The notes under the pieces: generated by a model | What the model was told of the DNA's origin: nothing | Databases searched by the model: none | Seen by the model: the letters and a program-made list of their open reading frames with translations, nothing else | Translations under genes and position numbers: made by a program | Part shown: positions 21,683 through 33,905 of the stretch, piece after piece | Numbering within the stretch: the stretch's first letter is position 1 | Layout: every line of letters begins with the position of its first letter | NCBI GenBank assembly: GCA_023052935.1 | Contig: CM041292.1 | Coordinates: forward strand, 109,293,147 to 109,357,146 | Direction: 5' to 3' | Source: Piezodorus guildinii | Lineage: Eukaryota; Arthropoda; Insecta; Hemiptera; Pentatomidae | Length of the DNA: 64,000 bases

Positions 21683-22194
21683 TTTATATAAGTTAATTAT
21701 TTATTTGTCCATTCCTACTTTCAGTTGATTTAAAAACATACTGTACTGACGGACAATGGTCGTATGAATGATTAAGATTATACATATGAGTAATAACTAA
21801 AATTAAAAAAATAATAGTTTTAATTTACTATACAAAAACTAAAACTAAAAATATTTATCATGAATACTTACGATAATCCTTTAAAAAAAGGTGGTATATA
21901 TAATCAAATATTTTTTTTTTCTTTTTTCGAAAAATCATTATTCTATTTTTTCGGGAATATAATAAATAAATTAACACGTAAATCATAGGATTAAAGTATT
22001 AATCAAAATTGGAACAAACAAATTTCTATGTGTGTTTCTGAGTGAGGATAATTCAAATGACTAGCGTCTAAAATCTGTGAAAAATCTTCTCAAAATCAAT
22101 AAAAAATGTATTGTCTATCTTCAATAATAACCGAATTTCGGGGAATTACATCTCTTCTAATTTCTGACTTCAATATATGGATCAATTTATTTTT

Positions 22195-22257
22195 TCCTTA
22201 TCGCGCTTTACCGATTCTAAAACTCTACACATCTTCAAAAATACCTGAGTTATAGGC

Positions 22258-22328
<71 letters not shown>

Positions 22329-22590
22329 ATATTTCAATTTTATTCTTTTTTTTAAATTTTTTTATTTTATAATTATTAGCGGTGTACTGATTCTAAAACA
22401 CAAGTTACAAGCCTATATACAGACAAGATATTAATTTTTTACCGTTTTATTTTTTATTTTTTTGGGGGCTTATTCGTTGCGGTGTCTTGATCCTAACACA
22501 CAATACAGTTGTTTCTTTATCTTAAAAAAAACTAGGCTATAGTAATAGGCGTATGTATGGGTAAATTATATATATATATATATATTTTTT
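22195..22590. repeat. degenerate direct repeats with (TA)n tracts
   Basis: Three units each contain a GCG(C/G)TnTACTGATTCTAA-like core (22204, 22380, 22478), followed by an A/C-rich segment; two then have AGGCGTAT leading to TA repeats. Each unit is about 110-170 bases. Confidence 0.6.
22256..22325. repeat. (TA)n microsatellite
   Basis: About 70 bases of alternating TA within the degenerate repeat array. Confidence 0.95.
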
Positions 22591-22682
22591 TTTTTTAAAT
22601 TAATCTCAATTTCTTGTTTAGAAAACTCTAATAACATTTTTCTTTATCTTTAAAAGTAAATGAATTATTAAATCCAATCATT

Positions 22683-22800
22683 TTTAATAGGACACCATTT
22701 TAAAACTAATTAGAGTCTAGATTTTTACCCTAGTATATTTTTTAAAAAAATGGTCTTGTAGTTTCGGAGAAAATCCGCACACAAAGGGATTTTTTTTTCG
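22683..22800 (-). repeat. dispersed repeat fragment
   Basis: On the minus strand it contains TTTTCTCCGAAACTACA followed by GACC, the same as the copy at about 62110 on the plus strand, with similar sequence on both sides. Confidence 0.65.
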
Positions 22801-25061
22801 TTTACAATGGTTATTATTGAAAATAATAAACCAAAATTGACATATAAATGAGCTTTTATCAATTTTTAGCAGAAAATATAATTCCAAAAAATTGTATTTG
22901 AAAGTTGTATCACATCTTCAATATATAGAACAGGCGTGTGGTCAGAATACTTATAAAGACGTTATGAAGGAGGACTTGGGGGTAAAAGAAGCCTTCCACA
23001 GATTGTAGTGAAAAGAAAGCAGCTTGGCCTCCTCTGGGGTGTCCCGATAAAAACAAGACACCTACAAATTTTTGTTAGTTAATTAAATTATTGAATTTTA
23101 CTAGAAATTTATCAAAAATAATAATGTATTGGCCTTTCAAAATGTGTTATACTAAATTATATAGATGCTATGTATTTGTTGTAATGTTACCTTGATCAAT
23201 AATGAAACAAGAAAAAAAAATTAATTTTTTGGACCTGCATTTGAATATGTTTTAGTGCTTTTTTTTTAAACAAATTTTATTTTTTATTTTTTTCAGAAAA
23301 AAATATCTTCTTTTTTTTTTGTTAAATTTGGGACAACATGAATCTGGTTTATTACCAATAATGTTATAAATTTATCAATCAGAAGAAAATATGAAAATTA
23401 TGTTTATTAAAGTATATGGTTAATTACGATGGACATGTATCATTTGCTTCTGAATTCCATATTTATAATTTTACACAAAAAACGACTTTTTTTTACTGAA
23501 TTGGAGAATATTATGATTTTTGTTTTTAATTTAGTTCAAAATATAAGAATTCTTATTATTCATTGAGACATTTTAATTCCGACCATTTTAATTTAAATAA
23601 TTTAGTAATGTCAGGAATCAAACTGCTACAAAATGGAAGCAAGACTGGTGTTACAATCAAACATAGAACTCTGTAATTTTTACAACCCATGTGTGCTAAC
23701 GCTTTGGTCTAATTTTCCTGCACTCTTTTTAGACGAGCGAATCTGGATTTGTTTGCATCATTCATATTTAATGATGTTTGATTTATTTTTTACAGAAACT
23801 CAGTAATATTCTAAATTTTTTAAAAATAGTGTGATGTACTAGAATATTTCACGATAATCCGAAGAATGTAGAATATACTCCAGCTAAATTTATATGTGTA
23901 TATTTCCCTTAATTATATCTTTCCTTTTACGTTTCGGACAATACACTGCTTCTTACTCGTTGGCACAGTCTTGGTCATTTATAAAGAAGTTTATGTATGA
24001 CTAAGACAGAGAATTTTTACTCTAATTTCTATTATTTAATCTAATTAAATACGTTTTGCGTCAAATATTTATTGTTATCACTTGTGCTCAAAAATCGTTA
24101 TAGAATAAATTTGATTGTAACATTCATCTAGATTAAAGGGTGTACATAAATTTAAAAAAAAATTATTTAGGCATTTATTGCTTTCTATGTTTGAAATTGT
24201 TCGTAACCTTCATCGGTTATTCATTCTAAATATTCAGAATTATCTTATTTAAATACAAGAATTACTGATTTAAAATTAAGAGAAAAATAAGCATAGGCCA
24301 AAATAATATTCAATATGATAAGTTATAGTGCTATCATTTTCCAACAAGAACAGCCTTATTATATTTTCAAATTCACTTATTATATTTTTATATTCAAAGA
24401 TTTTCATTGTAAATATAATAAACGACTACAAATTGCTATGTTTTTTTTTCTTCAAAATATTCATAATTATTCGATACTTCAAAATTACAAGTCTATTAAA
24501 TTTGTCATATGGTTATAAAATTTCACCTTCCCCAAGACATAATTGTAAGCATGTTTGAGAGAATAGTTTCAGGTTTTCAATTTTTAATGCAATTAAAAAC
24601 ATTCCTATAATTTTAATAAATATCAGTTATTCATAAGAAAAAGGAATTGTATATATATTAGTTACATTATTTTTCAATAGTATTGAAAATTCCTTTATGA
24701 TTTCTGAAATATATATTATATATAAATTATATTGATAATGGTTTATTATTAATCATGTCCAAATAGTATTGGTACAAAAGTAAGTGATACAGGAAGAGGT
24801 TCTACGATAGATAAAAAAAAAAAATGTTATTACAGCTACCCAGTGAATATCAATTATTCTATTTCTAGTATTTATTAAAAGCTAGAGAAACCATAGTTGT
24901 AAGTGTTATCTAGAAATGTTTATAGCAGACCAGGACAAGGCGAAAACTAAGAGAAAAGAGTGAAATAGTGGCTAAGAAAATGAAGAGAGTAATACTAGTT
25001 TAATGTAGGTATCAAATCAATTGTTATTATGTTAATTGTAAAATAAAATAAAAATATATAA

Positions 25062-25115
<54 letters not shown>
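25062..25115. repeat. (TA)n microsatellite
   Basis: About 54 bases of TA repeats. Confidence 0.95.
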
Positions 25116-25118
<3 letters not shown>

Positions 25119-25977
25119 ATTTTTGTTTTTAACACATCCTTTGATAATGAGGTGATTTATTGACTTTTAAAAAAGACAAGTCCTGTTTTTTTTTTGTTTG
25201 TTTTTGTTGTTTTTTTTTACTCTGGACTGGATTCTTATGTGAAAAAAATGTGTTACCAACTAATACTGAAAAATCTACTATAGAGAAGAGGGAAGAAACT
25301 GTGGGTATAGAAGATGTAGAGGAAGCAACTGTATACAATCTAGAGGCTGCTACAAAGATTGCCTCAGGTATAATGGCTGAGACGAACCTCTGAAATGCAT
25401 GTGTTAGTGTGACGTCGTGTGTGCAGTGTGCGACTGACGAGGTCCGATGGAGACTCCAGTTCGGCTGCCACTGGTGGTACTCCGAGAGCGGGGGTCGGGT
25501 AGAGCGATCCCGATCATGCGCACTACAGTCGTCTTTCGGGGGTCACAGCTCAGAGAAAACATTTATAGAAATAACGGGATTAAGAAGTATCCAAAAACCA
25601 TTTTTAACCCCACAAGCAAAGGCGATGGTTCCATAATTCAATATATCAAACCGAGCGCCCGTGGCATTACCGCATGTGCCTTTTACTTTTGAAGACATTC
25701 ATTCTTACCTATTGTATAATATTCTCCTAATAGACGAACAGGAAGAAATTAGCCCGGGTGGCGAATGTTAAAACTATTTAATTGTTTCTTTTTACTGACC
25801 GCCACGTTGACTGATTCCTTCCTGTTACTCATAACGCACAACTAACCATATCCATTATTCTCCTCCAGGAACAGGAGTTGCTCAATTTCATTATCATCTT
25901 ACCATACAAGATTAAAAGCAACTACAGTCAAGCTGTACTTCGTCTTCGGTTAAGATTGAGAAATAGATACGATCATG
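25116..25977. other. non-coding DNA with a GC-rich patch
   Basis: The stretch 25390-25550 is unusually GC-rich and CpG-containing for this window. I could not identify a product; frames across it do not resemble a known family. The segment 25683-25977 resembles 27036-27171 and is the left flank of the fold-back insertion. Confidence 0.5.
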
Positions 25978-26055
25978 ATCTATATATATATTTGACCGTT
26001 TCACAAAAGAAGTTTATTGATATATTTGTTTTATTTACTTTTACACCTTACAACG

Positions 26056-26059
<4 letters not shown>

Positions 26060-26134
<75 letters not shown>
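26060..26134. repeat. (TA)n microsatellite in the fold-back element
   Basis: About 75 bases of TA between the two inverted arms. Confidence 0.95.
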
Positions 26135-26140
<6 letters not shown>

Positions 26141-26179
26141 CACCGCTTCATCAGCAGTGTTGTCCTAATTAGCTTAATG

Positions 26180-26210
26180 CTTGATAATGGCCCTAGAGGC
26201 TGAAACGTTG
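26180..26210 (+). ncRNA. hammerhead-like motif, copy 3
   Basis: CTTGATAAT, then a stem GGCC-CTAGA-GGCT (one wobble), then GAAACGTTG. This copy is the closest to the canonical stem II / GAAAC layout of the four copies. Confidence 0.45.
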
Positions 26211-26327
26211 TAAGGTGTAAAAGTTAAAAATATATACATTAATAAACTTCTTTTGTAAAACGGTCAAATATATATCTTACAAATCTTGAACCAAAAGAAA
26301 ACTCAGGACAATGATGAGAAGATCATG

Positions 26328-27735
26328 CATTATTCTTTTGCGGCCTTGAGTAAAGGAATGTATAAAATTTCAATATGAAAATATTTAAGACAATTATAAA
26401 AGATTAATTTGTCAAAAGAAAAAAAAAGTGTTCAAAACCGTATGATATGGCTGATTAAGGAGTCCAAAGTCTTAAAATAACAAAAATACTGAAATTTTAA
26501 TGTTGTTTCAGTTTACCTGCATCATGAATTAAAACTTTTATTATAATAATATTAGTGACAGCAAGAGACCTCTTAACGTGTAGGCAGCCAGCCTCCACGT
26601 GGCTTTGCTCTACATTTAATCTTCTGGCTAAGATTAGTAAGGATTTCTAATCCGCATGAAATGTACTTTTGTTATATTTGAGACATAAACGATTCTTTAA
26701 AACAAAAAGTATTTATATGTTCGATGGGCTAGTAAATCCGCTGCAATGGATCTCTCCATCAAATTAATTAGCTGCTTAGTAAGAGTTTTAGGACCGCAAC
26801 AAATGCATTTTTGTAATAAGTATGATATAAGGAAGTTTTCAAAAATAATTCTAGTTGTATGTTCGATGATGTAATCAACCATACATCTTGTTTCTGGTAT
26901 AAGGTCCAACCTGTGGCGTGATAATACAGTCACCTTTTTCTTCAAAACATAACATTCCTTTATTATTTGAAGGTATAATAGTTAACGAGATCTAAATGTT
27001 TTACGCACTTGTAAATGTAGAATTCATTTCTGTAAGACATTCCTTCTCGCCTATTTTTAAAGTATTCCAATAAGAGCAGGATATTGCTCTACTTCGTGTG
27101 ATTCATTGTCATAGTGCCATCTATTCATGCAAAGTTAGAAGTTTGGTTGATTGAGAAATGTATACGATCATGCTTAATTATTTTGCGGGCTGAAGGGTCC
27201 CTGAGACGCAACGTAATATTGCTTAGTTCCATTAGTAGGCGGGACAATCCAGTATCACATTTTTCTTAATATATATAATAATAAAAGATAATTATATAAT
27301 CTGCATACCTTAAAAAAAAAAAAAAAATAAAAACCTACTTTTACAACTGGGTCAATTATCATCATAAAATATATAATTATCCGTTCGCCTACACATCCTA
27401 AGACCCTTTTTATTAAAATTAATATGTTGGGATTTCAAAAACAAATCAGGGTTCCATTGTTAAGCCTATACATTCCTTTTTTTGAATGTTTTTTACATCA
27501 TTATCTTTTAACGAGTGACGTTTCAAGCCCAATACATCCCTCTCCAGATATGATAACGTAACGGTCTCGAAATGTAACTCATGGAAAGATAATGACGTAG
27601 TCATATATAATAAAAATTCTTATATTTATCTTTAAAACGTTCTATTAAAAATGTATATAATAAATACGTCGTTTTAATTTGATAAAATAACTTAATAATT
27701 TACATACTTTAATCGTCTTGATTTCATGTGATAAT
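26328..27735. other. AT-rich non-coding DNA
   Basis: No gene seen. The part at 27036-27195 is a diverged copy of the sequence flanking the fold-back insertion and serves as its empty-site relative. Confidence 0.6.
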
Positions 27736-27738
27736 TAA

Positions 27739-28241
27739 CCCTTTTAGTGCCGGACGAAAGCGAGTTTGACGAGTATGCAACGATTTGGAAAAACGCTTAT
27801 AAAAACCAAACTACCAATGATATTTACATGCTTAAAAATGCCACGTATTCGGGACCAAATAGATAATAAAGCATTAATAATGATTCTCCAATATCAATGG
27901 AAAGTAATACGAATAACACTGTTATAAATAATATAAAAATTGAGTTCTATCTGTCATAAACAGTTCGACTTTGGACCTAGAAGAGTGTCTGGTCCATTTT
28001 ATCCTCGGCACACTCCGGTATAGAATAGGTAAAATGTCAGACCAAAATTGGTTTACAAATTCTTTGTCAACGAAATTTGATCATTTTAAATCACATTAGA
28101 TAATTTCTAAATATATTTAGAAATAAAGTTTTCTCGCATTACGAAGAATAAGGCACTATTATACGAATGACGATATATCGTCGTTGGCACTTTTGGCCAG
28201 TGTAGCTAACGGCAGTATGTCATCGTCCGGCACTAAAAGGG
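27739..28241. mobile_element. piggyBac-type MITE
   Basis: Perfect 19-base terminal inverted repeats, CCCTTTTAGTGCCGGACGA at the left end and its complement at the right, are flanked directly by TTAA on both sides (27735-27738 and 28242-28245). TTAA duplication and CCC-starting ends are the piggyBac superfamily signature. At 503 bases with no transposase frame it is a non-autonomous derivative. Confidence 0.92.
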
Positions 28242-28245
28242 TTAA

Positions 28246-28890
28246 TATTTTTCCGTTATATCAAGATCACTTTTATTCATTTGCTGATTTTTATCTTATT
28301 TATTTTAGAAGTTTTCCCCTAAACGTAGAAAGGGTATAGATTTGTTTAATTTCTGAGAGGGTTCTAAAAAAAACTCCAAAACTAGACCATGTTTTCCATT
28401 CATATAGTAATCAAGTTTAAAAAAAAATAACTATAAAATATTAAACTATAGTGAACTATATTATTTTTTTCTTTCTATAAAACCACAATATCCAATAATA
28501 CTTCTTTCAATTATTAGTGAATTCGAATGATTGTATTATATTAGATCAATTTAAATATTATAGAACAGGTTTATCCTTGGAAATTAAAAATATTCATTAT
28601 TTATAACTGATCAGGTTTAAAATTAAAATTATGTTTGGGTTATAAATAGTGGAATTTATTTAGAGATGATTCGGGCTCCGTACAAAGAACAGAACACATT
28701 GACGCTCAAACTGACGTCATTCCAATGTCCTGGAATATTTCTTCACTTCGTAAATTTAAAGGCTTGTAAAACCCCAAAATTTAGCACAACATTGGCCAGT
28801 TTTATTAAATAAAAAAAAAAAGCAGTCTCCGATAAGATTCTGGCCAAGTGTCTCCGATTATTGAATTTGACACAGCATTGTCGCTAGATT

Positions 28891-28935
<45 letters not shown>

Positions 28936-29054
28936 ATACAGCTTTAAACGAAATTTTAAAGAAATGATTACCATAGAGAAATATAAAAATCGCGCCATAA
29001 ATAAAAAATCGGATGTCCAAAACCTTAATGCATGTTACTCAAATTTGATAAACA
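28246..29054. other. AT-rich non-coding DNA
   Basis: No gene seen. It has a (TA)n tract at 28895-28932. Confidence 0.65.
28895..28932. repeat. (TA)n microsatellite
   Basis: About 38 bases of TA repeats. Confidence 0.95.
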
Positions 29055-29059
29055 CATAT

Positions 29060-29592
29060 TGTTAAGAATTGAATTTGTCTTATGTTTATTGTATCTCTCT
29101 ATTTGTAATTTTATTTGTTTTATTATGTGCAAGCGCGACAATCATTTGTTTTATTCTATTTGAATCAGCTGTTAAGTGACCGCGGGGCAGAGTGCATTCT
29201 GGGATTGTAAAAGAGAAAGGGAGGAGAGTGACTCGCGAGTGGACGGTGTTAATTAAGTTGGTTGTCATATTTTTAGTATAATCGCAACCCGCACATCATC
29301 CTAGAAGATTGTCTCAGAATTGTCGCATGGAGTAGGAGTCGCAGAAGGAAAGAAAGGAACATCGCAGACGAGAGGGGGAAGGAAGTCATCTCGGATAGAA
29401 AGAATCACCACCTTGCACATTATAAACAGTATTTTGTTTCATTTTAATTAATATATGTTCATGTTCTCTCTTTTATTATTTCATTTATTTACCCTCAACA
29501 AAATTGAACGGATCGGCAGATAATTCGGCGACTCAACATAACGACCGGGTTGAGGCTGCGAACTAACGCGTTAGACGCCCCTCTTCCCAACA
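29060..29592 (+). repeat. solo LTR of a BEL/Pao relative
   Basis: 533 bases starting TGTTAAGAATTGAA and ending CCCAACA. Both ends match the BEL element of this window, as does the subterminal GGGTTGAGGCTGCGA string. A perfect 5-base target duplication, CATAT, flanks it (29055-29059 and 29593-29597), so it arose by recombination between the two LTRs of an inserted element. The middle differs, so it belongs to a related family or subfamily. Confidence 0.93.
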
Positions 29593-29597
29593 CATAT

Positions 29598-29799
29598 TAA
29601 AATTTAAAGAAATAAAATAAACGTCTTAATAATAATAGTATTTAATTAAGTGATCTATTTTAGTTTTGTGTGTAAATGGTTCATATGTATGATTTTGCAT
29701 TGGTCTCTGGTACTGAGTTGAGAAAAATAATTAACGAACTAAGACTTCTAATATTTATATCCCAAGGGTCTGTTCCCTTCGTCCTAAACCTATGCTGTG

Positions 29800-29856
<57 letters not shown>

Positions 29857-30784
29857 GTTTTAATAAATTAATTAACCAATAATAAACTAAAAGTATAAAA
29901 GTTTTATACTGTTTTATTTTGAATAATAATTTTACAGGAAAAATATCATTTATGTATTTCTATTATTTTAATTTAATACTAAACTTTAATCTTTGTTCTG
30001 GTATTTTGGGATAAAAAGTATCAAATATATCAAAAATGGAGTTTTTAAAAAGAAGAAAACGAAAAAAAATCAAGGATAAAAAAAGCCTTTTCTCGGCTAA
30101 AAGCACCCGACTAACCCTATCTAACACTATCTCATGGTACGGGTAACTCCAACGGACTGCTTAACATGGGGTTGTCCGATTACATTGAAGCACATTTTGA
30201 CTGAGTGTAGGGCTTACTATACTCACAGAGCACACTTTTGAAGAAGCCACTGACTTAATCTCTGCTCAAAAAGATAACAACAAAAAAAACGTTTTTTTTT
30301 CTATTATCTTTCTTTTCTGTCCCAATAGGCATGTCAACTGTTTTTACAGTTTTATGCCTCTATTAATGAACAAATATTATATAAAAATAAGTATTACAAA
30401 AATGTTTTTCATTGCTACGTTCAAGTTATGTTTATTTTTCGGTGTTGGTATTTCCATTTACTAAAGTATGCTCCAAAGCAGAATAAGTTGTTATTGGATC
30501 CTCATAAAAAGTTGGTTCCACGAAAATTCTTTAAAAGTTTAGAGGAGAAGTTTAGCACCGCAAGGACCGGAAAGAATTTCGTTAAGTGGAGACGCAGACA
30601 CTCTTTATAAATATCTTTATTTTAAATAATTTTATAGGGGTGAAACCCCAGAGAAAAAGTTGAACCTCGATCCGTTGGGAAGAGTATACTGAGGAATATT
30701 ATGTGCATATAGAAAAATACAGTTGTGAATTTATACGATTTTGTGATATATATATATATATATAATCATAAAATCATATTTTGG
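29598..30784. other. AT-rich non-coding DNA
   Basis: No gene recognised. It holds (TA)n at 29804-29854 and a less AT-rich patch at 30080-30260 of unknown nature. Confidence 0.6.
29804..29854. repeat. (TA)n microsatellite
   Basis: About 50 bases of TA repeats. Confidence 0.95.
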
Positions 30785-31595
30785 CTCATTAGAACAATAT
30801 TTAAAAATCTATAACACATGACTTTCACTTACCTCTGTTGAATTCGATTTAAGAATTATTCTATAAACTTAATGTTTATAAAAACAGCTTTGAGCTAATT
30901 TAAATAAAAATTGTATTCAGTTTTGTAGGGAGCATATGATTTATTGTAGATTAAATAATATAACTATATTAAATTATTAAGTATAATAATCAGTAATAAT
31001 TTTATGCTCTGTACGTCACTTAACATTACCATTTACAGCTTTCTGTATAAGATATTGGTTTTCTATAATATTTCTCTTTCCAATGGGATATTATATGTCT
31101 ATATTACTGGTGTTAACATATAAAAAACAAAAAATCAATTAAAAAATATTTTTGCTCTTTTATCTTTTAGTTCGTCATCAAATTCATTAAACTTGAATTT
31201 ATTTGTTGCTGTTATTTGTCAGTTCTGATAAGATGATATGGTTAGTCTTTTGGAATCTACAAAAATAAAGGTAATTTAGAGGAAGAAAATACAAAAATTT
31301 GCCATTTAAGCCTGGTTAGGCTATTTCAATCAGAATGAAACCTATAGGATATTAAATACCATCAAAATTTACATTGATATAGCGAGTTTAATCAATATCG
31401 TCAGAGCCGTTCTTGAGGAAATCGCAAAAAGGTGCAAAATGCATGGTGTAAAGTGGCTATTCTGGTAAGCTGATCTTGGTGAAAAAGTTGCTGTAACATC
31501 TAAGGGGTACAGTTTTTTAAATATGAAATTTCAGTTTCAAACGACTTCTCGTTTTCGCGTTATACATGCCACACACACACACACACACACAGACT
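30785..31595 (+). repeat. dispersed repeat, family R
   Basis: The part 30815-31180 follows the sequence at 63645-64000: ACTTTCACTTACC, then TAATAATCAGT, then CTTTCCAA and GGTATATTA-like strings, then AAAAAATATTTTTGC. The part 31290-31400 matches the minus strand of 47690-47830 (CATTTAAGCC, ATAGCGAGTTTAATCAA). It ends in a (CA)n run at about 31570-31591. Whether the two parts form one element is inference. Confidence 0.7.
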
Positions 31596-31654
31596 TTCTT
31601 GCAGGACTTGGTCATTTGGACGCAGTCCAATTAATTATTTGTGTGGGAACTAGA

Positions 31655-31850
31655 GTGTTTTTTTTCAAGTAAATGTAGTGAACGGTATCTGCGAGCTGTT
31701 TCTTGCTATTCCAGTCTAATGTGAGAATTCCACGTAAGACGTTTGTCTAGGTAAGAGATCTGTTCTACTCAGGTACGTGGAATATTGCTATAGGATATTC
31801 TAGAACAGGCAGGCACAGGTTTACGATGATGCGAAATGTTAGGGCAATAA
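31655..31850 (-). pseudogene. fossil Jockey RT fragment
   Basis: It parallels 16090-16260 of J1a: GAGCTGTTTCTTGCT, then TGAGAATTCCACGTAAGACG, TTTGTCTAGGT, and GGATCTGTTC- and GTTTACGA-like strings. It corresponds to the conserved RYLGL..KRLTWNPHT region of the RT on the minus strand, with gaps. Confidence 0.75.
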
Positions 31851-31859
31851 ATTAAGTTT

Positions 31860-33704
31860 ACTTAATTAAAGTGCTTCGATGGCTGCACCCACAACTGACT
31901 TCTCCTGAATTTACTAATTTAAGTTCCATTTTTACAACAAGAAATATCCTAAGACATTTGTGAATAGCGCTTCGGCTAATTAATTATGATGAGAGATCTT
32001 TTCTTTTTATTATTTAATGAGAATAATTGGTGTGTGTTGAATTAGCGGCGGGCGGTTGGTGTAGTTATCAATAAATTAGAAACTCCCTCTGAGATTACTC
32101 TTAATCTCAGCTTGCGGACCTTTCATTAGGCTAAGTCTCCTGAGATACAGAGTGTTTTTTAATATTCAAAACCTGTTTCATCTTCATTTGATTTGTCTGG
32201 GAAATTGTATGCTACAATATTACATTTTGAATCTGTGTTCTCAATTTTTGAGGTATTTGAAATAAATAATAGATTTCATTAAAAAAAAATGAGTAAACTA
32301 ATTTATTTAATAGACAATACCAACAATAGTTACAAAGAAAATCCACAAATACTAGAATAAGATACAATTTATTAAATTGTCTCGAAACTCCCGGAATCGA
32401 ATTTAGGATTACAATAACTTTGATAGAAGAATAACCCAGGCAAGACGTTGGGACTAAAATTAGAAGTGTGATTTTAAAGTTTGTGTAAGTCTTTCTTTTA
32501 ATCCAATATTAACAAATATCGAAGTTAGTTGATATTATAAAATTATTTATTTCTTTTTTAATGTTACTGATTTTTTTTTTTTTCGTTTTCGAGTCAAATT
32601 TTTGCTTTCACTTTATTCTACCGTAAGTCTCATTTTAAACTACACACTTATAAATAATATTGTTTAAACTTTAAATTGTATAATCGAAAATATATAATAT
32701 TATTCATTATATATTCAGGAGTTAAAGAACCATCAACATCCATCCATTTTATAACAAGGTTATTATTTGACTAAGTAACGTACCTGTTTTCGCTACTTTT
32801 TTATTGTTTATTTTATATGTTAACTACTGAAAGCAAACCAAAATATCTGATAATTCCGACTGTAAGAATCCACCTTGGAATTACAACTTTACATGACTTT
32901 TAAATGATCTGAATTATTTATTTTTGTAATATTAAGTGGTCGTTAAAACGATAAAAAAACAAAAATTTCCAAGAAATAAAATACTACTTACACATATTTA
33001 TTTTCCAAAAAGATGAGTAAATATTTCACATACATAGACTTTTTTTTTTAATTATCTTCTATTCAGCTAGGTGCGTAAGAAAAGATAAGATTAATCTCGC
33101 TCTTTTACCAACGGAAGGCGTGTGTGGAGATGGCCGGTGAAATTTCCTTGGAAGCTCCTCCCGGCGAAGTCTGATGGATTCGTTGACCAACCATGAAAGC
33201 AGCCCCCCAGGCTTGCTGTGTGACGTAGGTACGAACGCCCTACCCACATATTTTAGTTCACAAAGTACCACTAACAGTCATGGATTCCTCTGAGATAAAA
33301 CGTTCATTTTCCGGAGGTAAACTTGTCCTCCGTTCGGATCTCCGGGTGGAGACTGCTTCAGGGGAATTATGACACGAGATGAAACTTGGAGATATAAAAA
33401 TAAGGACATACATGAACGTTAAAAGTTTAAACACAGCAGGTGGGTTTAAGTCGGTCGCGAATGAAGTTAGTGGGTAGCATTTAGGTGTCGTTGCATTACA
33501 AGAGGTTCTCTGACCAGGAGAGAGTTCGTTAACGGATGGAAAATACACTATTTGGTATGGGGGGGGGAGGTGGTTCTTAATTATTGTTTAGTTACCGGGT
33601 TTCTGATTAGGAATATATTTCATTCCGCATTACGGGACATAGAGTAATACGCATGAAATACCTAGCAAGGCCGAAACATTGACTCCATATCATAAAACTA
33701 TAAC
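31860..33704. other. non-coding DNA with a GC-shifted block
   Basis: Mostly AT-rich with no gene seen. The block 33060-33560 stands out for balanced composition and lack of low-complexity runs. Two minus-strand frames cross it but resemble no family I know. It could be a host exon or UTR or an old element. Confidence 0.5.
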
Positions 33705-33905
33705 TTTTTTTTTTAAATTTATTTATTGAGATATATTACAATTTATTACAAAGTAAACCATAATAATAGTGATATAAGACCACATTCATACAATATATAC
33801 AGAAAACAATAATAATAGTCAAATTACATAAAATCGAAAATAAATAAATTCATATATATAAATAAAATAATAATAAATAAAAAACAAAACAAAAACCTGT
33901 AATTA
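33705..33905 (-). repeat. 5'-truncated J2 LINE 3' UTR
   Basis: Poly-T (plus view), then TTATTGAGATATATTACAA, CATACAATATATACAG and a CAAAACAAAAACCTGTA-like string. It aligns with the 3' end of J2 at 48646-48845. Confidence 0.85.

Larger units (their letters stand above)
21683..25060. other. AT-rich non-coding DNA with degenerate repeats
   Basis: No gene seen. It includes (TA)n at 22256-22325 and about 22567-22586, three diverged units at 22195-22590, and a dispersed repeat at 22683-22800 shared with 62110. Short open frames here are AT-rich chance frames. Confidence 0.65.
25978..26320 (+). mobile_element. Penelope-like fold-back insertion
   Basis: A 343-base insertion flanked by GATCATG at 25971-25977 and 26321-26327. 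It has inverted arms at about 25984-26059 and 26201-26272 that share TTTGACCGTTT and ACACCTTACAACGTTTC. The right arm is preceded by a hammerhead-like core, and a (TA)n core fills the centre. A related sequence at 27150-27195 lacks the insertion and has one GATCATG. Inverted partial termini with a hammerhead motif fit Penelope-like elements; a fold-back DNA element is the alternative. Confidence 0.6.

Noticed and set aside
25878..26168. Open frame encoding Ile-Tyr repeats
   Set aside because: It runs through a (TA)n microsatellite, which reads as IYIYIY in every frame. The frames at 28805-29020 and 55350-55643 are the same artefact.
33059..33548. Minus-strand protein frames of 70 and 96 codons
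   Set aside because: They resemble no known family and have no splice or start context that I could defend; kept only as a composition finding.
33650..33700. Fifth hammerhead-like motif (GGCCGAAACATTGAC)
   Set aside because: No matching upstream box and no convincing stem.
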